A stretch of 29,107 nt of DNA from Atribacteria bacterium SCGC AAA255-G05 (GCA_000405605.1 ASPA01000017.1:1-29107), one strand, 5' to 3'. Positions 1-7,914 are shown, counted from the stretch's first letter. Notes: a model not told the origin generated them from the letters alone. Made by a program: numbers and translations.

Positions 1-95
1 AACATCGTTCTTGCCGAATTAATGGCATCTTGTTGAATATCATGAACACTTGATGCTTTACCAGCATCATTTCTTCTGTTCACCCATTTACCATT
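1..95. repeat. Left arm of an exact inverted repeat (partner 5853-5947)
   Basis: The reverse complement of 1-95 is identical, base for base, to 5853-5947. It may extend beyond the window edge. Homology stops abruptly inside the DUF2188 gene at base 95/96. The arms enclose both toxin-antitoxin pairs, DUF3800, HEPN, parA and its partner gene. Confidence 0.97.
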
Positions 96-134
96 ACTTG
101 TTCGATAGATACTACGATCTCTACCTTTACTCAT
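1..134 (-). CDS. DUF2188-family small protein, N-terminal part (runs off the window)
   Basis: The first 44 codons, starting from an ATG at 134 with GAGGTG 8 bases upstream, are visible; the rest lies beyond the left edge. The block KASSVHDIQQDAI is typical of DUF2188, small bacterial proteins of unknown function. Bases 1-95 are repeated exactly, inverted, at 5853-5947, where a second copy of the gene shows the C-terminal half (GGGEL, GRNGRIRSKD). This copy keeps the N-terminus (MSKGRDRSIYRTS) that the other lacks, so it is probably the intact parent. It lies downstream of the toxin gene in the same direction. Confidence 0.8.
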   Translation of the reverse strand, partial: MSKGRDRSIYRTSNGKWVNRRNDAGKASSVHDIQQDAINSARTM

Positions 135-197
135 TTTTTGTCACCTCTTTTCTCTTATAATATTTAGGAAAACTCTTATATCTTATAATCAGAACTA

Positions 198-584
198 TTA
201 GCTCTTTTTTTTGTAATACCTTATAATTCTATCTCTATCCTCGTTTGCTTTTTCACCTTTATAGTATATTTCTATGAACTCTATGACATCTTCTTCATCA
301 TAATAGGCATAGATAATCCGGATTCCACTAAATCCTCCTTTTCCTTTTAATGCTTTACAGGCAAATTTTCGAGCTTTGTAAATCTTAGGCCTATCAATGC
401 CGATATTAGAAATTCTAACAATACTTTTATTATCTATAATATTTAATTTATGAGCTATCTTTAATTGAGTATTGATAAACGTGTTTAAATCCTCATTAAG
501 GGTCTTAAACCTTTTAAGGAATTTCCTAAACTCTCTCTCAAACTCCTTGAACATTCGTATCTCATTAAATATCTTCTTCTTCAC
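198..584 (-). CDS. RelE/ParE-like toxin of a Panacea toxin-antitoxin pair
   Basis: A 128-residue basic protein. The C-terminal half (KFACKALKGKGGFSGIRIIY, then IEIYYKGEKANEDRDRI) has the RelE/ParE fold signature: a basic strand leading to a hydrophobic strand and a final F/Y-KGxKxNEDxxRI helix. Members cleave ribosome-bound mRNA or poison gyrase; which applies cannot be read here. The ATG overlaps the end of the HTH-Panacea antitoxin gene by 20 bases, so translation is probably coupled. The N-terminal 50 residues are a charged helix (KEFEREFRKFLKRFK). Family assignment is by motif only. Confidence 0.75.
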   Translation of the reverse strand: MKKKIFNEIRMFKEFEREFRKFLKRFKTLNEDLNTFINTQLKIAHKLNIIDNKSIVRISNIGIDRPKIYKARKFACKALKGKGGFSGIRIIYAYYDEEDVIEFIEIYYKGEKANEDRDRIIRYYKKKS

Positions 585-1359
585 TATACTCCCTCATTGA
601 ATAAAATGCGGTGCGGTAAAATACGGATTCATAATCGATTATATCCCCTTCTTCTGTAGTCATCCAGGGAACATCATTATGCGAATATTCGCTAATTTTT
701 TTGGCATTCATATCTGATAGTATATTCAAAACATCATCGATGACCCTTTGCTCTTTAGTGCTCAATTTGGATAAATCAGGATCCCTAAGCGGTATATATT
801 TTGTTTGGGGATATTGAAAGTATTCATCCTGTATCTTAACCAGGTCTTTCCCCTGCATCTCCTCAGCGATTTTAACAAATTCCTTGGGTGTTGGTCCATA
901 ATGGTTTTTGATATAGGTAGCCCCAATTAGTTGTTCTTCATATTTTTCATAATAATTAAAGTCGATAAAGTAAAGCAGTTTGTATAATACAGATTCACCT
1001 ACGTTGGGCTTAGAACCGACTTTCCCTAAGATATAAAGCAGTACTTCTTTGAATTTTTCAATATTTTTCTGTGGTACGCTGATTCTTATTTCGTTTTTCT
1101 TTTCCACTTTTTGTTTCTTGCTTTTTTCAAACACAACTTCAATATCCTCATCTAAATTAAGCAAAATATTTGTTGTAACATTAAATATCCTGGATAGTTT
1201 AATCAGTTCTTCAGTACATATTTTGCGACGACCATTCTCTATCTGTGAAACGGCAACCCTGCTAATTCCCATCCTCTTGGCGAGATCCTCCTGAGATAAT
1301 TCCAATCTTTCTCTTATTTTTTTTATTCTATTAGAAATTCTTCCGGTGAGGGTATCCAT
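565..1359 (-). CDS. XRE helix-turn-helix + Panacea (DUF4065) antitoxin
   Basis: 264 residues. Residues 8-66 form an XRE/Cro helix-turn-helix (LSQEDLAKRMGISRVAVSQI, then ENGRR). A lysine-rich linker follows to about 95. Residues about 105-245 match the Panacea/SocA-like domain (VLYKLLYFIDFNYYEKY; GATYIKNHYGPTPKEF; HNDVPW). Panacea domains are known as versatile antitoxins that directly neutralise many unrelated toxins, and the fused helix-turn-helix would autoregulate the operon. The ATG at 1359 has GGAGG 9 bases upstream and a good promoter, and the toxin gene overlaps the 3' end. Confidence 0.88.
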   Translation of the reverse strand: MDTLTGRISNRIKKIRERLELSQEDLAKRMGISRVAVSQIENGRRKICTEELIKLSRIFNVTTNILLNLDEDIEVVFEKSKKQKVEKKNEIRISVPQKNIEKFKEVLLYILGKVGSKPNVGESVLYKLLYFIDFNYYEKYEEQLIGATYIKNHYGPTPKEFVKIAEEMQGKDLVKIQDEYFQYPQTKYIPLRDPDLSKLSTKEQRVIDDVLNILSDMNAKKISEYSHNDVPWMTTEEGDIIDYESVFYRTAFYSMREYSEEEDI

Positions 1360-1396
1360 GATACATTTCCTCCTATCCTTCCTTTATTTTGATACC

Positions 1397-1425
1397 ATTT
1401 TATAGTATGTAATATAATATGTCAA
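1397..1425 (-). promoter_or_regulatory. Sigma-70-type promoter for the HTH-Panacea/RelE operon
   Basis: On the minus strand, -35 TTGACA (1425-1420), a 17-base spacer and -10 TAAAAT (1402-1397) lie about 40 bases before the antitoxin start. The spacer is an AT-rich, partly symmetric stretch, a plausible operator for the XRE domain. Confidence 0.7.
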
Positions 1426-1440
1426 GTATATGTATTATTT

Positions 1441-1686
1441 TCTAACAATAGCCTTTATGGATAAGGAAAATAAGAAAAGGAAAAAATTGAAAAGAAAGTT
1501 AGAAGCCTGCCCTTTATAAAAAAAGAGCCCTTGCAAGGCAAGTAATTTCATGTAAAGAATGATCCCCTGCCCTTTTCATTAAATAAAAACTTTATTCTAA
1601 TAAAATAGATTATTTTTGATTTAATTTAGTGAAAGTATTTTCTGGAAAGATTGATTAAGTAGTAAGATTTATTGAAGGCAAGTACG
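1441..1686. other. Intergenic region, nothing clear
   Basis: AT-rich spacer between the two toxin-antitoxin pairs. Only a 10-base palindrome (CCTTGCAAGG, 1529-1538) and a direct repeat of CCTGCCCTTT (1506, 1566) stand out. No RNA gene or convincing terminator is seen. Confidence 0.5.
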
Positions 1687-2034
1687 CTACCCATTAAAAC
1701 TTAGCAGTGTCTCAAGTTTTTTTAATATTTCCAGGATCACAGCCTCAGGTAATTTATCACAGAATTCAGCATTTCTAATTTTCCAATCAAGGCTTTTTAC
1801 CTGGTCCGATAAAACAACCCCTGTCACCTTTAATCCGGATGGGATCATAACTTCAAATGGGTACCCTTTCACTTGATTAGTTATCGGACACAATAAGGCC
1901 AGGCCAACTTTACCATTATAAGATTTTGGCGAAAGAACAATTGCGGGACGTCTTCCGGATTGTTCATGGCCGGCTTGAGGCTGCATATCGATCCAAACCA
2001 CATCACCTCTATGTGGAATAAAATTACCCGCCAT
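1687..2034 (-). CDS. mazF: MazF endoribonuclease toxin
   Basis: 115 residues, the usual MazF length. It has the family blocks RGDVVWIDMQPQAGHEQSGRRP, broken here as RGDVVWIDM then GHEQSGRRPAIVLSP, followed by LLCPITNQVKGYPFEV and GVVLSDQVKSLDW. MazF enzymes cut single-stranded mRNA at short sequences and halt growth when MazE is lost. The ATG at 2034 shares its A with the TGA of mazE (TGATG), so translation is coupled; a GTG three bases upstream is also possible. The cut specificity cannot be read. Confidence 0.95.
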   Translation of the reverse strand: MAGNFIPHRGDVVWIDMQPQAGHEQSGRRPAIVLSPKSYNGKVGLALLCPITNQVKGYPFEVMIPSGLKVTGVVLSDQVKSLDWKIRNAEFCDKLPEAVILEILKKLETLLSFNG

Positions 2035-2276
2035 CACCAGATTTCTTTCCCAACCGGTGCTCCGATGTCAATTTCTCCGTGAAGATTACTTTTAGAGATG
2101 CCTTTTAAAAGTTTTTCGAGAGAATATTCTTTTTCGCCAATTGGCGTAATAATAATGCTACCCTTATCGATAGATATATCAACCATTTTATTTATTTTTA
2201 AGTTTGCATCTAATGCAAATAATTTGGGAATCCGTAATGCCAGACTGTTTCCCCATTTTTTAATCGTAGTCTGCAT
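2034..2276 (-). CDS. mazE: MazE/SpoVT-AbrB-type antitoxin
   Basis: 80 residues starting MQTTIKKWGNSLALRIPK, the classic swapped-hairpin AbrB/MazE DNA-binding motif. A C-terminal tail (EYSLEKLLKGI...) matches the segment that wraps MazF. A longer reading to 2399 exists, but the ATG at 2276 with AGGAAGG 6 bases upstream and the start of family similarity decide the start. The protein would neutralise the MazF encoded next and repress the shared operon. Confidence 0.93.
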   Translation of the reverse strand: MQTTIKKWGNSLALRIPKLFALDANLKINKMVDISIDKGSIIITPIGEKEYSLEKLLKGISKSNLHGEIDIGAPVGKEIW

Positions 2277-2490
2277 ACAGCACCTTCCTTTCAAAATTAA
2301 ACTATATAATGTATCTACAATGATTATACATTTTCCACATGCAAAATTCAAGCGAAAAATGCACCACTTTATATTTTTTTCTCTTCCCTCCCCTTCCATT
2401 ACAATAAATATTTTTTTATAACGCTACATATTTTAATGTTTATACAAATACTTTTTAGTCTTAGATGCACATAATTTTTTAATTATAGCG

Positions 2491-3234
2491 TTATGGTGTA
2501 GATTTTTTGCTTATTTTATCGATGAACATACAGCTTGAATATTTTTCATTTATATCTTCAAAAATTATCTTATAATCTTTCCGGCTTTTTATTTTGTTAT
2601 TTATTCTATTTCTCATCTGAGCACCGGCAGTATGGATTATAAAATCGGCAACCTCTGCTCCAGGTTCAACTAAATCTTTTTTCACAAAATAATAATTTGA
2701 GGGCATTTTTGTATTTTTATTTATCTCTTTGTTGTATTCTTGAAATACATATGCTGGAAAATATTTTTTTGCCAATGCATTACATCTTTGAGAATCTTCC
2801 ACCATAATGACAACGCTTTTGAAGCAAGTCCATTTTGCAATATCGATAATCCTATTATACAAACATCTTGCTATTAAGTTATATATATCATATTCAGTAT
2901 TATTTATTGTTTTAGTGGACAAAACAGCAGCAACTCTTGAAAATGTATTGTTCTTAAATAATTCTGCTATCGCATTTATTTGACATTCTGTAGGATGAAA
3001 GAGATCTTTAGCATGCAAGATTTTTTCTCTTCCATTAAAAAAACGATCTTTCATTATGCTCCAAGGTTCTCTAATCAATTTATTATAGTATTTGTAGATT
3101 ACTGCACAACCCCCGAGTCCAAATATTGGATATTCCTTGTCTTTTAAGTATTCATTACCAGTTTCATCTATGAAAACTAGTAATGCATCCCCGGGAACAT
3201 CTATTTTGCCTTTTATTGTATATATATTAATCAT
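2491..3234 (-). CDS. DUF3800-family protein (predicted RNase H-like fold)
   Basis: 247 residues. The N-terminal LLVFIDETGNEYLKDKEYPIFGLGG and C-terminal GAEVADFIIHTAGAQMRNR (broken here as FIDETGNEY and EVADFI) are the hallmark blocks of DUF3800. Their acidic residues (D and E of FIDETG, D of ADFI) form a presumed metal site. The family is widespread on mobile elements and in defence islands; function is not established. Ribosome-site match is weak (AAGGGA about 15 bases upstream). It stands alone between mazEF and the HEPN gene in the same direction. Confidence 0.75.
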   Translation of the reverse strand: MINIYTIKGKIDVPGDALLVFIDETGNEYLKDKEYPIFGLGGCAVIYKYYNKLIREPWSIMKDRFFNGREKILHAKDLFHPTECQINAIAELFKNNTFSRVAAVLSTKTINNTEYDIYNLIARCLYNRIIDIAKWTCFKSVVIMVEDSQRCNALAKKYFPAYVFQEYNKEINKNTKMPSNYYFVKKDLVEPGAEVADFIIHTAGAQMRNRINNKIKSRKDYKIIFEDINEKYSSCMFIDKISKKSTP

Positions 3235-3365
3235 TTATTTAATTATATATCCCTTCTCTTTAAAATAGTAAAAAGCAATAATTCAATTTATAACAATGAA
3301 TTATTCTATCAGTAGTAACTTACAATTAAAAATATAGAAAATTATTTTATAAATTAATAGCTTTA

Positions 3366-4115
3366 TTATTGTAAACAAGGTTTATCTTTTGCTGGTATTT
3401 GTTCACTTATATTTTGCCAAATAAAATCTATGCCTTGATAAATTTTGGCATCAACTGATAGGCTAAAAATAATTCTATTAAGATAATATAGATATTTAAA
3501 TAAATCTTCTTCGGAAATTTCAACTGGGTTTTCATCATGTATAATAGAGTGTCTTTTGTCGTCTATTTCTTTTAGTAAATACTCACCATCTACTTCCCAA
3601 AGACCTTTTGGATTTAATATTTTCAATCTTTTTATTAAATAATCTTTCTTTTCTTCCAGGCTAAGCCAATTAAAATCATTAACTTCCTTTTCAATAATAT
3701 AATTTAGTATAGAACCATTATCTTTTAGATTAACTATTTCCCTAAATTTAATGCTTTTATCTCTGTTTTTTAATACTTCTGGAAATACATTGAGATAAAC
3801 TCTTACTACATTACATAAATAATTCTCGAAAACTGTGTGCGAAGATACGATTATCTGTTGTCTTAATATTTTAATACCATTTTTAATACGATTATCTACA
3901 TTACCTTCTAATTTTGGTCTATAAATGTCTTCAAATGTTTGATTATCAACATTAAGCTTTTCCGTGGAAATAACAGTTTTCTTAAGACTTTCATATTGAT
4001 TCTTTTTTATCACATTTATAAGGTTAGTATCTTCATATAAAGTTCTACTATACTGATAAAAGGTGCTTAAATCGAGCAACTGATAAAGATATTTTTCAAG
4101 ATTAATTTTATTCAT
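3366..4115 (-). CDS. HEPN-motif protein, probable ribonuclease
   Basis: 249 residues, largely helical. KEIDDKRHSIIHDENP near residue 190 contains R-x4-H (RHSIIH) after a helix, the catalytic signature of HEPN ribonucleases. An upstream helix (IIVSSHTVFENYLCNVVRVY, near 88-107) fits the first half of the four-helix domain, as in the MAE_28990/RiboL-PSP HEPN groups. Such proteins serve as toxins or RNA-cutting defence effectors. No nucleotidyltransferase (MNT) partner is adjacent. It has a good ribosome site (GAGGTG, 6 bases before ATG) and diverges from parA across a 122-base AT-rich gap. Confidence 0.7.
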   Translation of the reverse strand: MNKINLEKYLYQLLDLSTFYQYSRTLYEDTNLINVIKKNQYESLKKTVISTEKLNVDNQTFEDIYRPKLEGNVDNRIKNGIKILRQQIIVSSHTVFENYLCNVVRVYLNVFPEVLKNRDKSIKFREIVNLKDNGSILNYIIEKEVNDFNWLSLEEKKDYLIKRLKILNPKGLWEVDGEYLLKEIDDKRHSIIHDENPVEISEEDLFKYLYYLNRIIFSLSVDAKIYQGIDFIWQNISEQIPAKDKPCLQ

Positions 4116-4237
4116 ATTAGCACCTCAAAAAAACAATTACTATTAATATTATTTTATAAAAATATATCTAAAAAAAGCTTTTAATATTTATTATTATATG
4201 CTAATATATTTTAAAAGTAAATAATGTAGGTAAATAT

Positions 4238-4990
4238 ATGAAAATAATCGCTTTAATCAATCAAAAAGGCGGGGTGGGAAAAACTACTTGCGCAGTTAAT
4301 ATAGGAGCGGGCTTAAATAAGCTTAGGAAGCGCGTCTTGTTGATAGATTTAGATCCACAGGCACATTTAACCTACAGCCTGGGTATCCCTGCCCACGAGC
4401 TTAATAATACAGTTTATGAGCTTTTAAAAGGAACTGTAACTTTAAAAGAAACAATTATCGAAAGAGATGGTCTTAGCCTGGTCCCCTCTTCTCTCAACTT
4501 ATCCGGAGCCGAGATAGAATTTTCAGGATTGGCCGGCAGAGAATTTTTACTCAAAGAAACTTTAGATGGATTAAATAAATTTGATTATGTTTTTATAGAT
4601 TGCCCTCCCAGCTTAGGCCTTTTAACTTTAAATGCTCTTACCACTGCTCAAAAAGTATACATCCCTTTACAAACAGAATTTTTAGCCTTACAGGGGATGA
4701 CAAAACTTTTAGAAACTATCACCATAGTTAAAAAAAGATTAAATAAAAATATTGAAATTGCCGGAATTATAGCCATGAGGTTTGATAATAGAAAAAATCT
4801 TAACCGGGAAGTTGTAGAAAAAATAAAAGAGTATTTTGGTGATAAACTATTTAATACTTTAATTAGAGATAACATATCTTTGGCCGAAGCCCCAAGTTTT
4901 GGTAAAAGTATTTTTGAATATAAACCAAATAGCTACGGATCCAAAGATTATTTAGACCTTTGCAATGAAATTATAAAAAGAGGCGAGTAG
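4238..4990 (+). CDS. parA: ParA/Soj-family partition ATPase
   Basis: 250 residues, full length for a Soj-type ParA without N-terminal helix-turn-helix. It has the deviant Walker A KGGVGKTT (residues 10-17), Walker A' LLIDLDPQ (34-41) and Walker B FIDCPPSLG. These ATPases bind non-specific DNA and move plasmids, chromosomes or protein cargos, usually with a ParB-like partner. No ParB follows; the next gene starts at the base after the parA stop and is unrecognised. A mutated N-terminal copy lies at 6127-6228. The context suggests a plasmid or integrative element. Confidence 0.95.
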   Translation: MKIIALINQKGGVGKTTCAVNIGAGLNKLRKRVLLIDLDPQAHLTYSLGIPAHELNNTVYELLKGTVTLKETIIERDGLSLVPSSLNLSGAEIEFSGLAGREFLLKETLDGLNKFDYVFIDCPPSLGLLTLNALTTAQKVYIPLQTEFLALQGMTKLLETITIVKKRLNKNIEIAGIIAMRFDNRKNLNREVVEKIKEYFGDKLFNTLIRDNISLAEAPSFGKSIFEYKPNSYGSKDYLDLCNEIIKRGE

Positions 4991-5794
4991 ATGTCAAAAA
5001 AGGAAGTATATATAAACTTGCAGGATTTCCTGGCAAAGTTAATAGTAGAGTCTTTGACTAGGAATAAGCTTTTCGAAAAACATTATATGTCCTTAGCCAC
5101 CTGTATCTCATTACTTCAGATTGGATATGAAACCGGAGCAGTATTGGGTCATACCAGAGGTAATAAGTTGGATATATTGAATAAAATGCTCTCCACGCAA
5201 GATATGATTTTTGACAATATAACAAAAGATATACAGAAATCTGAAAAGAAACGCCTTAGCGATTTCAAAAAAGAAGATGGAGAGGAACCTGATACATTTG
5301 CTGATTTTATATATTGGCCATTATGGGAGAGCTCCACTGGCTTAACTTTATATGATCTATTTAAGCCTTCTGGCACCGAAACCCGCGAAAGAAAACGGAA
5401 AAGAATATCTGGTATAATTCAGAAAAAACTTGGGGCGAAGGTTCTACCAGAGGAGGCTCAATCTAGAATAAGTCTGTTTTTAATAAAAGGTTTGGGTTTT
5501 GGCAGTGCTTTCCCTGAATTAACGGCGAAAATGTTCAAGAACGTGTATGTTTGTAAAAAAAATGATGAGGAGTTGTGGAATATAACCAAAACACTCGGAT
5601 TCGCTACCCCCATAGACCTATCTAAAAGAATCAGTTTGCCCGCAACTAAATGGCGTCCACCAACGCTAAAACAAAATGAAAGGATAGTCCTTGGAACGGT
5701 GGCATTTTATGCTTCTCAATACTATCCAGAATTACTTGATTCCTTAGATTTAAGCTATTATCTACATCTTATTGAAAATGAGAAATTAAAATAA
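4991..5794 (+). CDS. Unrecognised protein, translationally coupled to ParA
   Basis: 267 residues with no signal peptide or membrane segment. The ATG directly follows the parA TAG, with GAGG inside the parA end as ribosome site, so the pair is one operon. Visible parts are an N-terminal helical region (FLAKLIVESLTRNKLFEKHY), a charged middle (ETRERKRKRISGIIQKKLG) and a C-terminal helical region ending YYLHLIENEKLK. I see no ParB N-box, CTP-binding motif or ribbon-helix-helix. By position it could be the adaptor or cargo protein of this ParA; that is inference only. Confidence 0.8.
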   Translation: MSKKEVYINLQDFLAKLIVESLTRNKLFEKHYMSLATCISLLQIGYETGAVLGHTRGNKLDILNKMLSTQDMIFDNITKDIQKSEKKRLSDFKKEDGEEPDTFADFIYWPLWESSTGLTLYDLFKPSGTETRERKRKRISGIIQKKLGAKVLPEEAQSRISLFLIKGLGFGSAFPELTAKMFKNVYVCKKNDEELWNITKTLGFATPIDLSKRISLPATKWRPPTLKQNERIVLGTVAFYASQYYPELLDSLDLSYYLHLIENEKLK

Positions 5795-5852
5795 TTGAAA
5801 CTAATTAAAGAAAATAAGAATTTCAATTAAAAATATAGACCGAGGTTAACCA

Positions 5853-5947
5853 AATGGTAAATGGGTGAACAGAAGAAATGATGCTGGTAAAGCATCAAGT
5901 GTTCATGATATTCAACAAGATGCCATTAATTCGGCAAGAACGATGTT
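5853..5947. repeat. Right arm of the exact inverted repeat (partner 1-95)
   Basis: This stretch is the exact reverse complement of 1-95. The inner edge is sharp at 5853. How far the identity continues past 5947 cannot be told, because the left copy leaves the window. Confidence 0.97.
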
Positions 5948-6062
5948 AGGTAATCAAGGCGGTGGAGAGTTGACAGTCATGGGTAGAAATGGCCGGATTA
6001 GAAGCAAAGATACCATTAAACCAGGAAATGATCCATGTCCACCAAAAGATAAAGAGCACTAA
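5853..6062 (+). pseudogene. DUF2188 gene, copy lacking its N-terminus
   Basis: The frame reads NGKWVNRRNDAGKASSVHD... through GGGELTVMGRNGRIRSKD to a stop at 6062, giving the family's complete C-terminal half. The first 13 codons present in the copy at 1-134 are missing; sequence identity begins at 5853 and a stop codon sits just upstream (5847-5849). A GTG at 5865 could start a 65-residue product but no ribosome site precedes it. It looks like a 5'-truncated duplicate created at the inverted-repeat boundary. Confidence 0.8.
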
Positions 6063-6126
6063 ACATTTTTATAAATAAATAGTTTTATGATAAATAGAGT
6101 AGGGGAAGAGTAGGGCAGTAGAAATA

Positions 6127-6228
6127 CTAATATGTTTGCTGAAGCTTATTTAGGCCCATTCCTATATTAATGGCGCAAGTGGTTTCTCCCGCTCCGCCTT
6201 TTTGATTGATTAAAGCAATTATTTGCAT
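6127..6228 (-). pseudogene. ParA N-terminal remnant with mutated Walker A
   Basis: Reading from the ATG at 6228, the 33 codons give MQIIALINQKGGAGETTCAI then NIGMGLNKLQQTY and a stop. This closely matches residues 1-31 of the intact ParA at 4238 but with KGGAGETT in place of KGGVGKTT; loss of the GK lysine would abolish ATP binding. Similarity ends at LNKL. It follows the methyltransferase stop by 22 bases in the same direction and has an AAAGGGA ribosome site. It is most simply a decayed duplicate of the parA module. Confidence 0.85.
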
Positions 6229-6250
6229 GAAAAATTCCCTTTTGTTTAAT

Positions 6251-7066
6251 CTATCGTAATTTTTGCGACAATCGCATAGCATCGAATAATGTTATCTGCT
6301 CTTTAAATTCAACCTTTTTATTTTTTCTTATTTCTGCAACTTTACCATCCAATCTTTTTAATATAGCATTATAATATTCCTCTGATATTTCCATTGTTAT
6401 GAAATTTCGTTTTAATCTTTTGGCTACCATAGCTGTTGTTCCTGTCCCACCAAAAGGATCCAAAATTAAATCTCCTTCATTAGAACTTGCTTTTATTATT
6501 AATTTTAATAAGTCTTCAGGCATTTGACAGGGATGTTTCTCAATACGCTCCTTAAAAGTGCCACAAACTCTTGAAAATTGCCAAACATCATCGGGTATTT
6601 TTCCAATAGGATTTGCACGTTTATCTTTATAGATAAGTTGCCTTGCCGAAGGTATTCTTATATTTTTATCGTTAAACGTAAACTGTTTTTTGTCTTTAAC
6701 AAAATATAAAATATGTGTATGAGCGCGATTAAATTTTTTCCTCTGATTTTGTCCAAAAGTGTAATACCATGTAATCCAATTCCTGAAATAAAAACCTGCC
6801 TTTTTTAAAATAATATTTATTTCTGCTGCAAATTCATCGCCAATAGCAATATATATTGTCCCATTGTTTTTAAGCAATCTTCCTATTTCTCCTATCCATT
6901 TTTCGGACCATTTATAATATTCTTCATAAGGCATGTTATCATTGTGGGTATCGTATTTTATACCTATATTGAAAGGTGGGTCTGCAAACACTAAGTCTAT
7001 AGACTTATCCGGTAAACTTTTCATAATTTCTATACAGTCACCTAAGTATACTTTATTTACTTTCAT
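6251..7066 (-). CDS. DNA methyltransferase of a type II R-M system (beta-type motif order)
   Basis: 271 residues. Motif IV DLVFADPPFNIG lies near residues 24-35. The AdoMet-binding motif I comes late (DPFGGTGTTAMVAKRLKRNF, near 203-222), the beta-class order of N6-adenine or N4-cytosine methylases. The family start KVYLGDCIEIMKSLPDKSID is intact. It would protect sites cut by the endonuclease encoded two bases upstream; its ribosome site lies within the end of that gene. It lacks the extra C-terminal domain of longer CcrM/HinfI-type enzymes. The target sequence cannot be read. Confidence 0.93.
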   Translation of the reverse strand: MKVNKVYLGDCIEIMKSLPDKSIDLVFADPPFNIGIKYDTHNDNMPYEEYYKWSEKWIGEIGRLLKNNGTIYIAIGDEFAAEINIILKKAGFYFRNWITWYYTFGQNQRKKFNRAHTHILYFVKDKKQFTFNDKNIRIPSARQLIYKDKRANPIGKIPDDVWQFSRVCGTFKERIEKHPCQMPEDLLKLIIKASSNEGDLILDPFGGTGTTAMVAKRLKRNFITMEISEEYYNAILKRLDGKVAEIRKNKKVEFKEQITLFDAMRLSQKLR

Positions 7067-7068
7067 TA

Positions 7069-7914
7069 TTATTCTCCTATTTCAAATAGCTGGCATGGTT
7101 TCATTTTGAATTGTATTTTTGTAGGGTCCGGGGTTCCGCCTTTTCTTTGCATAGTTACCTTTCCAATATGTAAACTTCCTCTTGGCGAAACACAGATTTC
7201 ACCACTTCCAAAAAAATTCATTGCAACATTTATATCTTTGAGCGTCCATGTAGTTGTCTTGTTATTTGGGTTAAATCTTGTAACTAATATCCAATCTGCA
7301 GATAATCCACCTCTACCCTTGATTATATCACTTATTACCATAATTCTATTTCTCTTGAAAAAACAAATAATCTTTTTTTGAATTATTTCTGGCATCTCAT
7401 TCAAGAACAAGCGTCTTTTATCTTTGAATTTTTTAATACCTGTTTTTCTTGAATATCTTTTAGGATCTAATTCTCCGGTGAAAAGTTTAAGCCAAAAAGC
7501 AATTTCATCGTCAAAGCTCCATATTTCTCGATAGACTTCAACAGTTCTTTTGTCAATTTGATTATAATCAGCATCAGAGTTTGCTTTCTTTAGCGATAAA
7601 TTTTCAATTTTTAATATATTTCCAATCATTATAATGATTCTTATCTGAGCATCCGCCTTTTTAAATCTTACAAACTGTTCATATTCTTCTTCTTCTTCTT
7701 CTTTAACCTCAAACTTACTTAAATCGATTTTCTTTATACTGGTAGGAATCTGAATTGCTTTTACAGAATTAAGTTTTTTAATGTCATACCCCATTATATT
7801 AAGCCATTCTTGTGCTTCTATATCATTTCTCCAAGAATTAAATTTTTTACAAATTGCCTTTTCGTTTGCAAATCCTCCTTTTGCAGTTTTTGAACCAAGT
7901 TCAGTTTTATTCAT
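7069..7914 (-). CDS. Putative type II restriction endonuclease
   Basis: 281 residues ending two bases before the methyltransferase start, the usual linked arrangement. It starts ELGSKTAKGGFANEKAIC with a nearby W/D-rich helix (EAQEWLNIMGYD). The C-terminal part has SADWILV (acidic residue), then about 45 residues later VTMQRKGG, which fits a PD-(D/E)xK-like core with a QxK variant. A run of glutamates (KEEEEEEYE, near residue 75) is a low-complexity linker. Assignment rests on context and these motifs; the recognition site is unknown. Ribosome site GAGGT is 7 bases before the ATG. Confidence 0.72.
   Translation of the reverse strand: MNKTELGSKTAKGGFANEKAICKKFNSWRNDIEAQEWLNIMGYDIKKLNSVKAIQIPTSIKKIDLSKFEVKEEEEEEYEQFVRFKKADAQIRIIIMIGNILKIENLSLKKANSDADYNQIDKRTVEVYREIWSFDDEIAFWLKLFTGELDPKRYSRKTGIKKFKDKRRLFLNEMPEIIQKKIICFFKRNRIMVISDIIKGRGGLSADWILVTRFNPNNKTTTWTLKDINVAMNFFGSGEICVSPRGSLHIGKVTMQRKGGTPDPTKIQFKMKPCQLFEIGE

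Noticed and set aside
3323..5839. 16-base direct repeat CAATTAAAAATATAGA at 3323 and 5824 as a possible target-site duplication
   Set aside because: It is pure AT-rich sequence in an AT-rich genome, and its positions do not coincide with the ends of any element I can define.
7106..7381. Plus-strand 91-codon frame inside the restriction gene
   Set aside because: Antisense to a gene with good context and ribosome site; hydrophobic composition reflects the complement of lysine-rich coding sequence.
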